64,000 nucleotides of DNA from Bordetella genomosp. 11. Lineage in GTDB: Bacteria; Pseudomonadota; Gammaproteobacteria; Burkholderiales; Burkholderiaceae_B. The notes beneath the pieces were generated by a model. The model was not told where the DNA came from and did no database searches. It saw only the letters and a program-made list of their open reading frames with translations. Shown here piece after piece: positions 42,290-50,689 of this stretch (position 1 is its first letter; every line of letters starts with the position of its first letter). Location: positions 1,394,374 through 1,458,373 of the forward strand of contig NZ_NEVS01000001.1 of NCBI RefSeq assembly GCF_002261215.1, given 5' to 3'. The translations under genes were made by a program, and so were the position numbers.

Positions 42290-43027
42290 ATGTCCCAGAA
42301 ACCCAATCCCTTTCTCCGTGGCTACTGGAATCTGAAAATCGTCCGCACGCTGTGCATCAGCTACGAGGACGGAAGCCCGCATGTCTGGCGCAACATCCAC
42401 GCGAGCCAGCAACACCTCTCCGACGAGGAACTGGTTTCATCGTCCTGCATCGTCGCCAACGATTTCGCCGTGGTCAGCGATGGCCGCGAAGCCGTGAACG
42501 CCGAGGCACTGGCCGAATGCGATGCCGGTGAAGGCGTCAGCGGCGAAGGTGTGATCGGTGCTGTGGTCTATGCCATCCATGGCGAGGACTTCGACGGCCG
42601 CCCAGTCCACGTCGGTGACGCCTATTCGGCCGAGGCCGCGCGGGAAGTGGTGCAGCGCCTGAGTTTCGAGACCGGCTACTACAGCCGGTGCTGGGAGATC
42701 AGCCGTGAGCACATCACGGTCGATACCTGGCACTACCTCGCCAACCTGGCGGACCTCGCCACGCCGGAGGCCATGCTGTTCATCGCCTTTCGAGTGCCGT
42801 ACAGCCCGGCGATCGGCGTCAAGCTGATCTCCACGCCCTGGACGGACCAGAACCTGGAGCACGCCGAGGGCATCACCGCCGAGCAGCTTCGGCAGGAGCA
42901 CCGGAACAAGGGCATGCCGGACGACCTGGCGAACATCCTTGAACTGGCCGGCCAGGCCGATGTGCGCATCCTGATCCTCGACGCCGACGCACCTGCGCTG
43001 CTGGGCCTGCCACTGGCTGAGTCATAG
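42290..43027 (+). CDS. Conserved ICE protein of unknown function (possibly DUF5983)
   Basis: A 245-residue protein: FLRGYWNLKIVRTLCISYED, EGVIGAVVYAIHGEDFDGRP, and HITVDTWHYLANLADLATPE, which resembles the DUF5983 pattern in related elements. The last 40 residues read as a Rossmann-like strand (VRILILDADAPALLGLPL). The ATG at 42290 follows CTGGAGAG; the frame is open upstream, but there the codon pattern is non-coding. Its leader holds the dyad GCTGAC...GTCAGC near 42179-42200. Confidence 0.62.
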   Translation: MSQKPNPFLRGYWNLKIVRTLCISYEDGSPHVWRNIHASQQHLSDEELVSSSCIVANDFAVVSDGREAVNAEALAECDAGEGVSGEGVIGAVVYAIHGEDFDGRPVHVGDAYSAEAAREVVQRLSFETGYYSRCWEISREHITVDTWHYLANLADLATPEAMLFIAFRVPYSPAIGVKLISTPWTDQNLEHAEGITAEQLRQEHRNKGMPDDLANILELAGQADVRILILDADAPALLGLPLAES

Positions 43028-43067
43028 CAGCCGCACGACGCGCCAATCTTCCTCTTTGTCCCCCATG

Positions 43068-43098
43068 CCAGCCCGTCTCCCCCAAGGAGCCGGGCTGG
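43068..43098 (+). terminator. Hairpin after the gene at 42290
   Basis: CCAGCCCG (43068-43075) pairs with CGGGCTGG (43091-43098), followed by TCCGTTTTC. The weak T-run suggests partial termination or mRNA processing between the two genes. Confidence 0.55.
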
Positions 43099-43121
43099 TC
43101 CGTTTTCATAGGAGCAATCTC

Positions 43122-43400
43122 ATGTTCCCCGACCTCATCTCGCGCGCACCGGATTTCGAGCGCCAGCTCGGAGCCTGCGTCAACGCCATGAGCCAGGACG
43201 ACGCCATCGGCCAGATCCTGGTGTTCGAGCGCACGCACGGCGCGCTGCACATGCGCCATATCGCCAGCGCCGACCTGATGGACACCGACATTGACGACTA
43301 CGAAATGGTCGTGTTCGACGGCGGCAACACCAGCGGCGACACGTGGAAGCATGTGTTCTTCCCGCGTCAGCGCGAGCACTACTTCGTGTACGAACCCTGA
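43122..43400 (+). CDS. Small acidic ICE protein of unknown function
   Basis: A 92-residue protein: DLISRAPDFERQLGACVNAM, GQILVFERTHGALHMRHIAS and VVFDGGNTSGDTWKHVFFPR. It is acidic and soluble. The RBS AGGAG lies 8 bases before the ATG. It is ended by a strong terminator at 43408. Confidence 0.68.
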   Translation: MFPDLISRAPDFERQLGACVNAMSQDDAIGQILVFERTHGALHMRHIASADLMDTDIDDYEMVVFDGGNTSGDTWKHVFFPRQREHYFVYEP

Positions 43401-43407
43401 CCCAAAC

Positions 43408-43434
43408 AGCCCCTTTCGAGGGGCTTTTTTTTTA
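43408..43434 (+). terminator. Rho-independent terminator
   Basis: AGCCCC (43408-43413) pairs with GGGGCT (43420-43425) around TTTCGA, followed by a run of eight or nine T. The clearest intrinsic terminator in the ICE block. Confidence 0.92.
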
Positions 43435-43518
43435 CTGCGTGCTGGAAAGACGGGAGCGACCGGATGCGCATTGTTTGCTGTCTCGCGCGCGAGGCCCGTA
43501 CATGCTGACCCCATGCCT

Positions 43519-43584
43519 GCTGACGTTGTCAGCGACATGCCAGGCAACCATGGTCTTCGAGGTTGCCGCGCAGTTCCCACTGCG
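43519..43584 (+). ncRNA. Three-hairpin RNA motif, copy 3 (upstream of the DUF3577 gene)
   Basis: Stem 1 is GCTGAC/GTCAGC (43519-43533), followed by GACATGCCA as in copy 2. Stem 2 is GGCAACC/GGTTGCC (43543-43567). Stem 3 is CGCAGT/ACTGCG (43569-43584). Stem 2 and 3 bases differ from copies 1 and 2 on both sides of the helix, which is covariation. A DUF3577 RNA motif has been reported upstream of such genes. Confidence 0.75.
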
Positions 43585-43736
43585 TGACCGAGCCAGCTCG
43601 CACCGCATCCATCCGCGAGCGGCCACCAGTCCTGGTGGCGGATGCTTTCGCCTTATCAACCCACCGCGGGGTTACGCACCTTTCCCCGCATGCGTGGGGC
43701 CGGTGTGTCTCCGCTTCATCCCAATGGAGATTCACC

Positions 43737-44651
43737 ATGAGCACCACGTCCAACGAGAAATCGTATTTCGACCTCCACACCTCGGGCATCGGCTACATCC
43801 AGCGTGCCCGCGAGGTTCCCGTCCGGGGCGGCCGCCGTGCGCAGCCCTTCCTGGCATGCACCATCGCCGCACTGGTCGGTTCCGCCAAGGACCCCAGCTA
43901 CCGCTACTTCGACGTCAAGGTCTCGGGTGCCGAGGCCAAGAAACTGGTCGAGCGCTACATCGGCGTTGACGATCCCAAGGAGCGGCCGCTGGTGCGCTTC
44001 CGCCTCGGCGACCTCTGGGGCGATGCGTACATCCGCGACAAGGGTGAGCACAAGGGCCAGGCCGCCGCGTCTCTGAAGGCGCGACTGCTGAAGGCCGAGC
44101 CGCTTGACCGGGCCGAACTGGCTTCGATCAAGCAGCACGAGCTGATCACCCGCGGCATCGGCTACCTCAGCCGTCCGAAGGACGTCTCCCCCAAGGATGG
44201 CGATCCCTTCCTGTCGTGCTGCGTCGCGGCACTGGCCGGGCCTGTCGGTGAACCGGAATATCGGTACTTCGACACCATCGTCGCCACCCCTGAAGCCGAG
44301 CATCTGGTTCGCCGGTGCGTGCAGGCCATCGAAGGGGACCGCAAGGTGCTGATCGCCTTCCGTCTGAACGACATGAAGATCGATCCGTACATCCGCACCA
44401 AGGGCGAGCGCGCCGGGGAACCGGGAGCGAGCCTGGAATCGACGCTGGTCCACATCGGTCTCATCAAGATCGACGGCACCCAGGTCTATCCGACGAGCCA
44501 GGCGCAAGCCGAGGCGCCGCAAGCCGAGGACGCACCCGCGCCCGAAGCCGAGGTTGTCGCCGACACCGCTGCCGACCAGCCTGTCGAGCCCGCCGAGCGC
44601 GAGCCCGCAGGCGAAGTCGAGGAGGAGCCGGCATTGGCTGCTTCGTTCTGA
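43737..44651 (+). CDS. DUF3577 (STY4534 family) ICE replication-associated protein
   Basis: A 304-residue protein made of two homologous halves. Half 1 (residues ~8-115) has YFDLHTSGIGYIQRAREVPV and YRYFDVKVSGAEAKKLVERY. Half 2 (~130-240) has LITRGIGYLSRPKDVSPKDG and YRYFDTIVATPEAEHLVRRC. The tail is an acidic Ala/Glu/Pro-rich segment. The family is named for ICE replication, but its activity is not known to me. The ATG at 43737 has GGAGATTCACC upstream. Confidence 0.85.
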   Translation: MSTTSNEKSYFDLHTSGIGYIQRAREVPVRGGRRAQPFLACTIAALVGSAKDPSYRYFDVKVSGAEAKKLVERYIGVDDPKERPLVRFRLGDLWGDAYIRDKGEHKGQAAASLKARLLKAEPLDRAELASIKQHELITRGIGYLSRPKDVSPKDGDPFLSCCVAALAGPVGEPEYRYFDTIVATPEAEHLVRRCVQAIEGDRKVLIAFRLNDMKIDPYIRTKGERAGEPGASLESTLVHIGLIKIDGTQVYPTSQAQAEAPQAEDAPAPEAEVVADTAADQPVEPAEREPAGEVEEEPALAASF

Positions 44652-44799
44652 ACCGGCATGGCCCCTCACGGGGCCTTGCCGTTCTCATCCCCGCAACCGC
44701 TGCGCCCCATGGCGCCCAGCGCGTCTGCGTTCTTCATCCCCCGAGTTCCGCGTGGTTTCAGGACCGCGCGGTTGTCGCATTTCTCCAAGGAGAACCACC

Positions 44800-45627
44800 A
44801 TGTCTCTGGCATCCCGTTTTGCCCCGCAGTCCCCGATCCTGCGTTCCGATCGCCCGCTCTCGGATGACCGCATCCGTTCCGTTGCTCCATCGATCTTTGC
44901 CGACGCTCCGCATGGGAGCCGGTCCGAACGGTATGCCTACATACCGACCGCGACCGTGCTGACCAAGCTGCGCCAGGAGGGGTTCGAGCCCTTCATGGTG
45001 TGCCAGACGCGCGTGCGCAACGAAGACCGGCGCGAATACACCAAGCACCTCATCCGACTTCGCCATGCCAGCCAGATCAACGGCGACGAGGCGAACGAGA
45101 TCATCCTGCTCAACAGCCACGACGGCACGAGCAGCTACCAGATGCTGGCCGGCATGTTCCGGTTCGTCTGCCACAACGGCCTGGTCTGCGGTGACACCAC
45201 CGCGGACATCCGTGTTCCCCACAAGGGCGACGTGGCAGGTCAGGTGATCGAAGGCGCCTACGAAGTCCTCGAAGGCTTCGAGCGCGTGCAAAACTCGCGC
45301 GACGCGATGCGCACCATCACCCTCGATGAGGGCGAAGCGGAGATCTTTGCGCATTCCGCCCTCGCGCTCAAGTACAACGACCCGGCCAAGTCCACGCCTG
45401 TCACGGAGAGCCAACTGCTGGCACCCCGCCGCTGGGACGACCGCAAGGGCGACCTGTGGGCCGTCTTCAACCGCGTCCAGGAGAACCTCGTCAAAGGAGG
45501 TCTGAGTGGACGCTCGGCCAACGGCCGTCATCAACGCACCCGTCCGGTGCAAGGCATCGACCAGAACCTGCGCCTGAACCGGGCGCTGTGGCTCCTGGCC
45601 GAAGGCATGCGCCAGCTCAAGGCGTGA
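44800..45627 (+). CDS. DUF932 family protein
   Basis: A 275-residue protein of the phage/plasmid DUF932 family: FEPFMVCQTRVRNEDRREYT, IRLRHASQINGDEANEIILL, SSYQMLAGMFRFVCHNGLVC. These genes are frequent on ICEs and phages, and the role is unknown. The leader (44655-44799) holds the hairpin GGCATGGCCCC/GGGGCCTTGCC. The RBS is AAGGAG. Confidence 0.85.
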   Translation: MSLASRFAPQSPILRSDRPLSDDRIRSVAPSIFADAPHGSRSERYAYIPTATVLTKLRQEGFEPFMVCQTRVRNEDRREYTKHLIRLRHASQINGDEANEIILLNSHDGTSSYQMLAGMFRFVCHNGLVCGDTTADIRVPHKGDVAGQVIEGAYEVLEGFERVQNSRDAMRTITLDEGEAEIFAHSALALKYNDPAKSTPVTESQLLAPRRWDDRKGDLWAVFNRVQENLVKGGLSGRSANGRHQRTRPVQGIDQNLRLNRALWLLAEGMRQLKA

Positions 45628-45722
45628 TGCCTGGCGGACCTCGCTCATCTCGGGCGAGGTCCAGTTCATCTCATCCACCGGGTGCCCTCGGCGGCCCGTC
45701 ACTCATCAACAGGAGAACCATC

Positions 45723-46412
45723 ATGGCAACCACATCGGCACCCGGGCAATCGGTATCACCCATCATCGTTCCGGGGCAACTCGCGCTGCGCACCATCCGC
45801 GGCAGGAACGGCCCGTTCACGGTCGGCCGCCTCACCACACACCTCGGTGTGTTCGAGGTCAAGGACCCCGAGCTGGAGCAGTACCCCGAAGGCAAGTACG
45901 ACGGGGAGTTCATCATCCGCTACATCTTCCCGCGGTCCTATCCGGTCGGTGGCGGGATGCGGTTCGAGATCCGCGCCAGCCTCGACGGAATGACGCTCAT
46001 CGGTATCGACAAACTGAGCCGCGACGAAGCACGCGGCTTCGCCACCCAGGACGTCGATCCGCTCGATGAAGAGCAAGGGACGCAGCCTGCGGCAACGCCG
46101 GCCAAGCCCACCAAGGTGTCCAGGCCCGCCAAGCCCGCCCCCGAGCAGGTGTCCGCGGACCCTCTCGTCGATACCACGCCCTTCGGCGTGGATGCACCGA
46201 CGCCCGCTGCGGCGGCTGCCCACGGCGGCACCGAGGACGGCGACGCCGGTCTGTTCGGCCTGCTCTGGCCGCTGGGCGAGTCCGTGAAACTGGATTCGAC
46301 CATCGACCGCCGCACCCTGCGTGCTCAGATCGCCCGCCTGGGCGAAATGGGCTACGCGCTGGACTTCAAGACGCAGGAGTGGAGCCGCCAGGCCGAACTG
46401 CAACCTGCGTGA
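45723..46412 (+). CDS. DUF3275 family ICE protein
   Basis: A 229-residue protein. The N-terminal domain reads GQLALRTIRGRNGPFTVGRL, GVFEVKDPELEQYPEGKYDG and EFIIRYIFPRSYPVGGGMRF. A disordered Ala/Pro linker (~110-175) follows, then a short C-terminal domain (RRTLRAQIARLGEMGYALDF). It is a known ICE family with no established activity. The RBS is AGGAGAACC. The gap before it has the hairpin GGACCTCGC/GCGAGGTCC. Confidence 0.8.
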   Translation: MATTSAPGQSVSPIIVPGQLALRTIRGRNGPFTVGRLTTHLGVFEVKDPELEQYPEGKYDGEFIIRYIFPRSYPVGGGMRFEIRASLDGMTLIGIDKLSRDEARGFATQDVDPLDEEQGTQPAATPAKPTKVSRPAKPAPEQVSADPLVDTTPFGVDAPTPAAAAAHGGTEDGDAGLFGLLWPLGESVKLDSTIDRRTLRAQIARLGEMGYALDFKTQEWSRQAELQPA

Positions 46413-46449
46413 TCGGAGACGCTGCATCCGCGGTGTTCTTCATCCACCC

Positions 46450-46504
46450 GCCGGGGTTCTTTCCCCATGCGGGGGAGACCCCGGCCTTTTCTTTGGAGGT
46501 CTCC
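46450..46504 (+). promoter_or_regulatory. Two mutually exclusive hairpins before the gene at 46508
   Basis: Hairpin A pairs GCCGGGGT with ACCCCGGC (46450-46485) and is followed by CCTTTTCTTT, like a terminator. Hairpin B pairs GGAGACC (46474-46480) with GGTCTCC (46498-46504), touching the Shine-Dalgarno GGAGG (46495-46499). They share bases 46478-46480, so only one can form. This resembles an attenuator; no ligand or factor is evident. Confidence 0.45.
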
Positions 46505-46507
46505 ATC

Positions 46508-46840
46508 ATGTCCAACATCGCTTCAGATACCCACCGTTCCGCACTGGATGAAACCGCGTGGCGGGCTGTCTGCGAGACGGCTGCCAAGCAAGCCATCCAT
46601 GGCTGCGGACAGTCTCACGACTGGTACGTGGAACTGTTCAGTTCAGAAGTTGACGTGCAAGTACATCGGTTACCCGAGCATCAGCAGGCATATGCCCTGC
46701 AGATAGCAGAGGAATACGGGGACTACGCAACACCCGCCGAAAGGCAGGAGACTCAGGACTGGAATGCCGAAAACGGTATTTGCATGCACGGCATCGATCG
46801 GGATTGCTGCCCGGCCGGTTGCGGTGATCTTGAGTACTGA
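46508..46840 (+). CDS. Small ICE protein of unknown function
   Basis: A 110-residue acidic protein: DETAWRAVCETAAKQAIHGC, YALQIAEEYGDYATPAERQE and a Cys-rich end (NGICMHGIDRDCCPAGCGDL) with five Cys and one His that could hold a metal. The ATG at 46508 lies directly behind the paired hairpins. Its base composition is more AT-rich than that of its neighbours. Confidence 0.7.
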   Translation: MSNIASDTHRSALDETAWRAVCETAAKQAIHGCGQSHDWYVELFSSEVDVQVHRLPEHQQAYALQIAEEYGDYATPAERQETQDWNAENGICMHGIDRDCCPAGCGDLEY

Positions 46841-46904
46841 CACGCGACTTCATCGCTGCTAACGCGGCATTCCATCACCCGCTGGGGGTTCTCCCCCGCG
46901 GGGA

Positions 46905-46932
46905 GGCCTCCGGCTCCACTTTCCAGGAGGCC
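46905..46932 (+). promoter_or_regulatory. Hairpin masking the Shine-Dalgarno of the gene at 46937
   Basis: GGCCTCC (46905-46911) pairs with GGAGGCC (46926-46932), which includes the ribosome-binding sequence AGGAGG, 5-7 bases before the ATG. A second hairpin GGGGG/CCCCC lies just upstream. Translation of the gene should depend on opening this stem. Confidence 0.5.
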
Positions 46933-46936
46933 TTTC

Positions 46937-47344
46937 ATGGGCTGGTATTTCTCCCCCCAATCGCGATCTGAACTGATCGCGGAACTGATCGCACCGCAAG
47001 AGACCGAGCGCGCCAGCGTCAAGGTCATCGCCCACGCGCTGCGTGGCAACGTCCTCTGGTCCGTCGCCGAAGTGACGGCCAAGGCCGAAGGTGTGCATCG
47101 TGATCTGGCGCCGGGCCAATCCCTGCGCTACATCCGCTGCGATCTGCTTGAACGCAGCGGAAGCCAGTGGGGTTACAAGCCGCTGGAAGAGTCCATGCAC
47201 CCGTACTACTACTCGTGCCCGCTGTCCTATCTGGATCTCGCACCGGAGCAGTCCGCCGAATGGCGTGCAGGCGTTCGCGCCCACCACGCGCGGCGGCGCA
47301 CACCGACGGCTTCCACGGCACCCGCCGCAGCGCTGTTGGTCTGA
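46937..47344 (+). CDS. Conserved ICE protein of unknown function
   Basis: A 135-residue protein: MGWYFSPQSRSELIAELIAP, VIAHALRGNVLWSVAEVTAK, RYIRCDLLERSGSQWGYKPL and EESMHPYYYSCPLSYLDLAP. The whole has the look of a compact alpha/beta fold seen in several ICE proteins beginning MGWYFS. No function known to me. It lies 16 bp before the next gene. Confidence 0.72.
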   Translation: MGWYFSPQSRSELIAELIAPQETERASVKVIAHALRGNVLWSVAEVTAKAEGVHRDLAPGQSLRYIRCDLLERSGSQWGYKPLEESMHPYYYSCPLSYLDLAPEQSAEWRAGVRAHHARRRTPTASTAPAAALLV

Positions 47345-47360
47345 GCCAGGAGGAACCGAC

Positions 47361-47621
47361 ATGGACCCGATCCTGGCCGCGCTTCCGCCCTCGCTGCTGA
47401 AACTCGTTGAAGGCAGTTTGTCCAACGACGAAGTGTCCTCCGACGAGGAAATGCAGGAGTACTTCATCGGCAATGGCCTCACCGAGGAACAGGCGCGGCA
47501 GGCACTGACCTACCGCGACCAGTACCTCAACAACATCTACCTGGACGGCTTCACGCCGATTACCGCGGTGGACGAGGCACTTCACTTCAACCCGCACACC
47601 CGGCAGTTCGAGCCGGACTGA
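47361..47621 (+). CDS. Small acidic ICE protein of unknown function
   Basis: An 86-residue protein: LPPSLLKLVEGSLSNDEVSS, DEEMQEYFIGNGLTEEQARQ, ALTYRDQYLNNIYLDGFTPI. It is strongly acidic, with helices like a protein-interaction module or an anti-restriction mimic; that is only an impression from charge. The RBS AGGAGG is 7 bases before the ATG. Confidence 0.7.
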   Translation: MDPILAALPPSLLKLVEGSLSNDEVSSDEEMQEYFIGNGLTEEQARQALTYRDQYLNNIYLDGFTPITAVDEALHFNPHTRQFEPD

Positions 47622-47697
47622 GCGGTTTTCTTCCACCCCTTGGGGCAGTACTTGCCCCAGCGGGCGGTGCTGTTCCCGTTCATCCGAGGACACCACC

Positions 47698-48348
47698 ATG
47701 CCCGCAGACACTTCTTCCACCACGCTTTACCGCATCGACGAATGCCCCGACGTGATGGCCGACGCTTGCGTCGGCGATGACCAAGGCAACCTCGTCTTCC
47801 TCTCGATCTGGGCGCGGGACACCGCCGTCCAGCAATTCCTCGCTCGCCTGACCCTCGGGCGCGACGAGCAGGGACTGGACCAGTTCCACGTCATCACCGA
47901 CCAGGGCGGCAGCGTCCCGGTGTTCATCGGCAACGTCGATCGTCTGGAAAAGTGCATGACTCGCGCCTACCGACGAACGCTGTTCGGATCGCTCTCCAAC
48001 GTGTGGCTGTTCGATCGCCGCTGCGTGAAGCCCGACAAGGCCAACGCCAGCGCGCTCGCACTGCTGCCACGCGGCAACGCCCACCGGCTTGACCGCATGT
48101 GGACGCTGGTGCGGGACACCTGCCCGTTGCCGCTGCTCGATCACTGGCGCGAGACCGTGCTGGAACTGCTGCAAACCCGCGAGATGCTGGCCCGCCTTCC
48201 GTTCGCCCTCGGGCCACTGGAGGGTCATCGGCTCGCCATCGACGTGCCGGCGCTGACCCTGGCGCTGGGCTCCTTGATCCGCAGTGACGTACTCACCGCC
48301 TATCCCTATCCGGCCAAGATTTGGACGCCGGATGCGGTAGCGGCTTGA
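47698..48348 (+). CDS. Conserved ICE protein of unknown function
   Basis: A 216-residue protein: MADACVGDDQGNLVFLSIWA, RDTAVQQFLARLTLGRDEQG and GNVDRLEKCMTRAYRRTLFG. An Arg-rich middle is followed by a Leu-rich helical end (FALGPLEGHRLAIDVPALTL). I recognise no family. The leader holds the hairpin TGGGGCA/TGCCCCA (47639-47657). Confidence 0.7.
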   Translation: MPADTSSTTLYRIDECPDVMADACVGDDQGNLVFLSIWARDTAVQQFLARLTLGRDEQGLDQFHVITDQGGSVPVFIGNVDRLEKCMTRAYRRTLFGSLSNVWLFDRRCVKPDKANASALALLPRGNAHRLDRMWTLVRDTCPLPLLDHWRETVLELLQTREMLARLPFALGPLEGHRLAIDVPALTLALGSLIRSDVLTAYPYPAKIWTPDAVAA

Positions 48349-48355
48349 CCCACCC

Positions 48356-48383
48356 GCGGAAGCACGCCTCGGCGTGCTTCCGC
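48356..48383 (+). terminator. Perfect 13-bp hairpin after the gene at 47698
   Basis: GCGGAAGCACGCC (48356-48368) pairs perfectly with GGCGTGCTTCCGC (48371-48383) across a 2-base gap. Only CTTT follows, so it may be an mRNA end-protecting or pausing hairpin and not a strong terminator. Confidence 0.6.
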
Positions 48384-48412
48384 CTTTCATCCCCGCCAAC
48401 CAGGAGACTTCC

Positions 48413-48460
48413 ATGGCCCTCATGTTCCCGCGGCTCGCCCGCAATTTCGTGAAAAACGGG
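48413..48460 (+). pseudogene. 5' stub of a DUF6094-type ICE gene, cut by group II intron A
   Basis: ATG at 48413 with CAGGAGAC upstream, coding MALMFPRLARNFVKNG before the intron. This is the start I know from the DUF6094 (N6-methylase-like) gene that lies at this place in related ICEs. The rest of the gene is nowhere in the window. Confidence 0.65.
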
Positions 48461-50546
48461 GTGTGACGTGAAGTCACGTGAGTAATTGTCTCAGCCCCTC
48501 GGGGTTAGCGAGACCTGATATTCCGCTATCAGTAGCCTACCGACACATGCGACTTCGGCAACGAGGTGGTGTGAAGCTGTCGGGACAATGTAGACCTCCC
48601 ATGAGGGAAAGGTCCTTCCGCGAGGGAGGGCCAAATCTGCCAGCATCAAGGCGGATGGGTCGCTAGGCTGAGCGACATGGTTAACGCAAGTGAACTGCTG
48701 ATAAACACTGTAATAGCGAACAAGCCAAAGATGCTGACAGGCTTGGGCCAAAAGGCAACGTAGTCGGTCAACCCTCGTCCGTTTGGGGTTGCGCGGACAT
48801 CACGACTACCGGTGAAAAGGCAGAACCTAACTCGCTCTTGTTACTCACGTGGAACACGGTAAGCCCGTACCACCGCCCCTCGGGGCAGGCAGACCGTAAG
48901 GAATGCTGTTGGTGGTGCGGGTAGAGGAATGTGGAAAAGGCGAATGCCGTCCTGTAATGGGACGGATAGGGATTGAGCCGCAAGGCAACATCATCCTGCG
49001 CGAAAGCGAGCAGACTTCCACTTGGTCTTTCTCTACGAGAAAACTTGTCCAACCTTCTATAAGAGGGAATTGCAGATGACTACGCAAGAAATTGCTTGCG
49101 CGGGTGCGCCCTCACACGAATCGGTCACATGGCACAGCATCGACTGGGCCAAGTGTCACCGTGAAGTGCGAAGGCTCCAAGCGCGTATCGTAAAGGCGAC
49201 TCGGGAAGGAAAATACGGCAAGGCGAAATCCTTGCAGTGGATTCTGACCCACTCGTTCAGCGGCAAAGCATTGGCCGTCAAACGAGTTACTGAAAACCAA
49301 GGAAAGAGGACTCCTGGTGTGGATCGCGTCACGTGGTCAACGCCGGAGACCAAATCCGAAGCAGTGTTGTCCCTTCGCCGTCATGGCTATCGACCCCGCC
49401 CGTTACGGCGGATCTATATTCCAAAAGCCAATGGCAAGAAGCGGCCTCTCGGTATTCCCACGATGAGGGATAGGGCTATGCAGGCACTATACCTGCTGGC
49501 TCTCGAACCCATCGCGGAGACGACCGGGGATAAGGACTCTTACGGGTTCCGCCCCGGCCGAAGTGTGGCAGACGCCATCAGGCAATGCCACACGGTGCTG
49601 GCTTGGAAACGCTCTGCGGAGTGGGTCCTTGAAGCCGATATCGAAGGGTGTTTCGACAACATCAGCCACGATTGGCTCGCCGAGAACATTCCGATGGACA
49701 AGGCGATCCTCAAAAGCTGGCTCAAGGCCGGATACGTCGAGAGCGGTAGTTTGTTCCCGACGGAGGCAGGTACTCCACAAGGGGGGATCATCTCCCCGGT
49801 GCTGGCGAACATGGCGCTGGATGGATTGCAAGAGGTTCTTGGCAAATCGTTCTTCAGGACGAGGCGCCAGAACAAGCACTACGATCCGAAGGTGAACTTC
49901 GTTCGTTACGCCGATGACTTCATCGTCACGGGGTACTCGCGTGAGCTACTCGAAATAGAGGTGCTGCCACTGGTGGAGAAGTTTCTTGCCGCCAGGGGCC
50001 TCAACATCTCGAAAGCGAAGACTCGCGTTACTCATATCTCGGAAGGGTTCGACTTCCTGGGCAAGAACATCCGCAAGTTCAACGGGGTGTGCCTGACCCA
50101 GCCATCGAAGAAGAACACGAAGGCTTTTCTAGATTCGATCCGAGGTTTGATCCGTGCCAACAAGGCAGTGAAACAAGACGCCCTCATCGGCATGCTCAAT
50201 CCACGCATCAAGGGTTGGGCGGAATTTCACAGTGCCGATGCTTCATCCCAGACGTTTACTCGCGTCGATGCAGTCATATGGCGCAGCCTATGGCGCTGGT
50301 GCAGGCGGCGGCATCCAAAGAAAGGGGCCTATTGGGTTAAGGAAAGGTACTTCCACCGGATAGGCAACAGGAATTGGGTGTTTGCTGCGGACGATGGTCA
50401 GAGGTTCCCTGACGGCAACGTGAAATGGAAGATGCTGCGCATAGCGGCGGATACCAAGATACGACGCCACGTCAAGGTCAATGGCCTAGCCAACCCGTTC
50501 GATCCCGAATGGGAAAGCTACTTTGAAGCTCGCTTGAGCCAGAAGA
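48461..50546 (+). mobile_element. Group II intron A, 3'-truncated by the IS element
   Basis: It starts with the group II 5' consensus GTGTG (48461). About 615 bases of structured RNA precede the intron-encoded protein. The element is cut at 50546 by the left inverted repeat of the IS, within the 3' part of the protein gene, so the En domain, domain V and domain VI are missing. It cannot splice on its own. Confidence 0.85.
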
Positions 50547-50689
50547 TGAATCGCCCCGGGTTTCGCGGAGGCCATTTGGTTAAAGTAAACCGGCCTCTTC
50601 GGCGGTTCTGTCGAGTTGGCTGTAGTAGTTTGCCTCAGCCTCGGCGGGCGGGATATAGCCGATCGATGAGTGCAGGCGTTTATGGTTGA
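49076..50689 (+). CDS. Group II intron-encoded reverse transcriptase/maturase A (C-terminus lost)
   Basis: The native part covers ~490 residues: [60 protein letters not shown] and the active site [12 protein letters not shown], then the maturase (X) domain and the beginning of the DNA-binding part. From 50547 the frame runs on into the IS for 47 codons, giving a chimeric tail. The HNH domain is gone. The ATG at 49076 has AGAGGGA upstream. RT activity may persist. Confidence 0.88.
   Translation: MTTQEIACAGAPSHESVTWHSIDWAKCHREVRRLQARIVKATREGKYGKAKSLQWILTHSFSGKALAVKRVTENQGKRTPGVDRVTWSTPETKSEAVLSLRRHGYRPRPLRRIYIPKANGKKRPLGIPTMRDRAMQALYLLALEPIAETTGDKDSYGFRPGRSVADAIRQCHTVLAWKRSAEWVLEADIEGCFDNISHDWLAENIPMDKAILKSWLKAGYVESGSLFPTEAGTPQGGIISPVLANMALDGLQEVLGKSFFRTRRQNKHYDPKVNFVRYADDFIVTGYSRELLEIEVLPLVEKFLAARGLNISKAKTRVTHISEGFDFLGKNIRKFNGVCLTQPSKKNTKAFLDSIRGLIRANKAVKQDALIGMLNPRIKGWAEFHSADASSQTFTRVDAVIWRSLWRWCRRRHPKKGAYWVKERYFHRIGNRNWVFAADDGQRFPDGNVKWKMLRIAADTKIRRHVKVNGLANPFDPEWESYFEARLSQKMNRPGFRGGHLVKVNRPLRRFCRVGCSSLPQPRRAGYSRSMSAGVYG

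Larger units (their letters stand above)
43401..43736. other. Leader of the DUF3577 gene
   Basis: These 336 bp hold the terminator at 43408, RNA-motif copy 3 at 43519, and two further dyads near 43630-43645 (CACCAG/CTGGTG) and 43670-43700. No gene. Confidence 0.6.

Noticed and set aside
49022..49075. An earlier start (49022) for the intron A protein.
   Set aside because: The extra residues are unlike the homologous intron B protein, which begins MTTQ; the ATG at 49076 has a proper ribosome-binding site.
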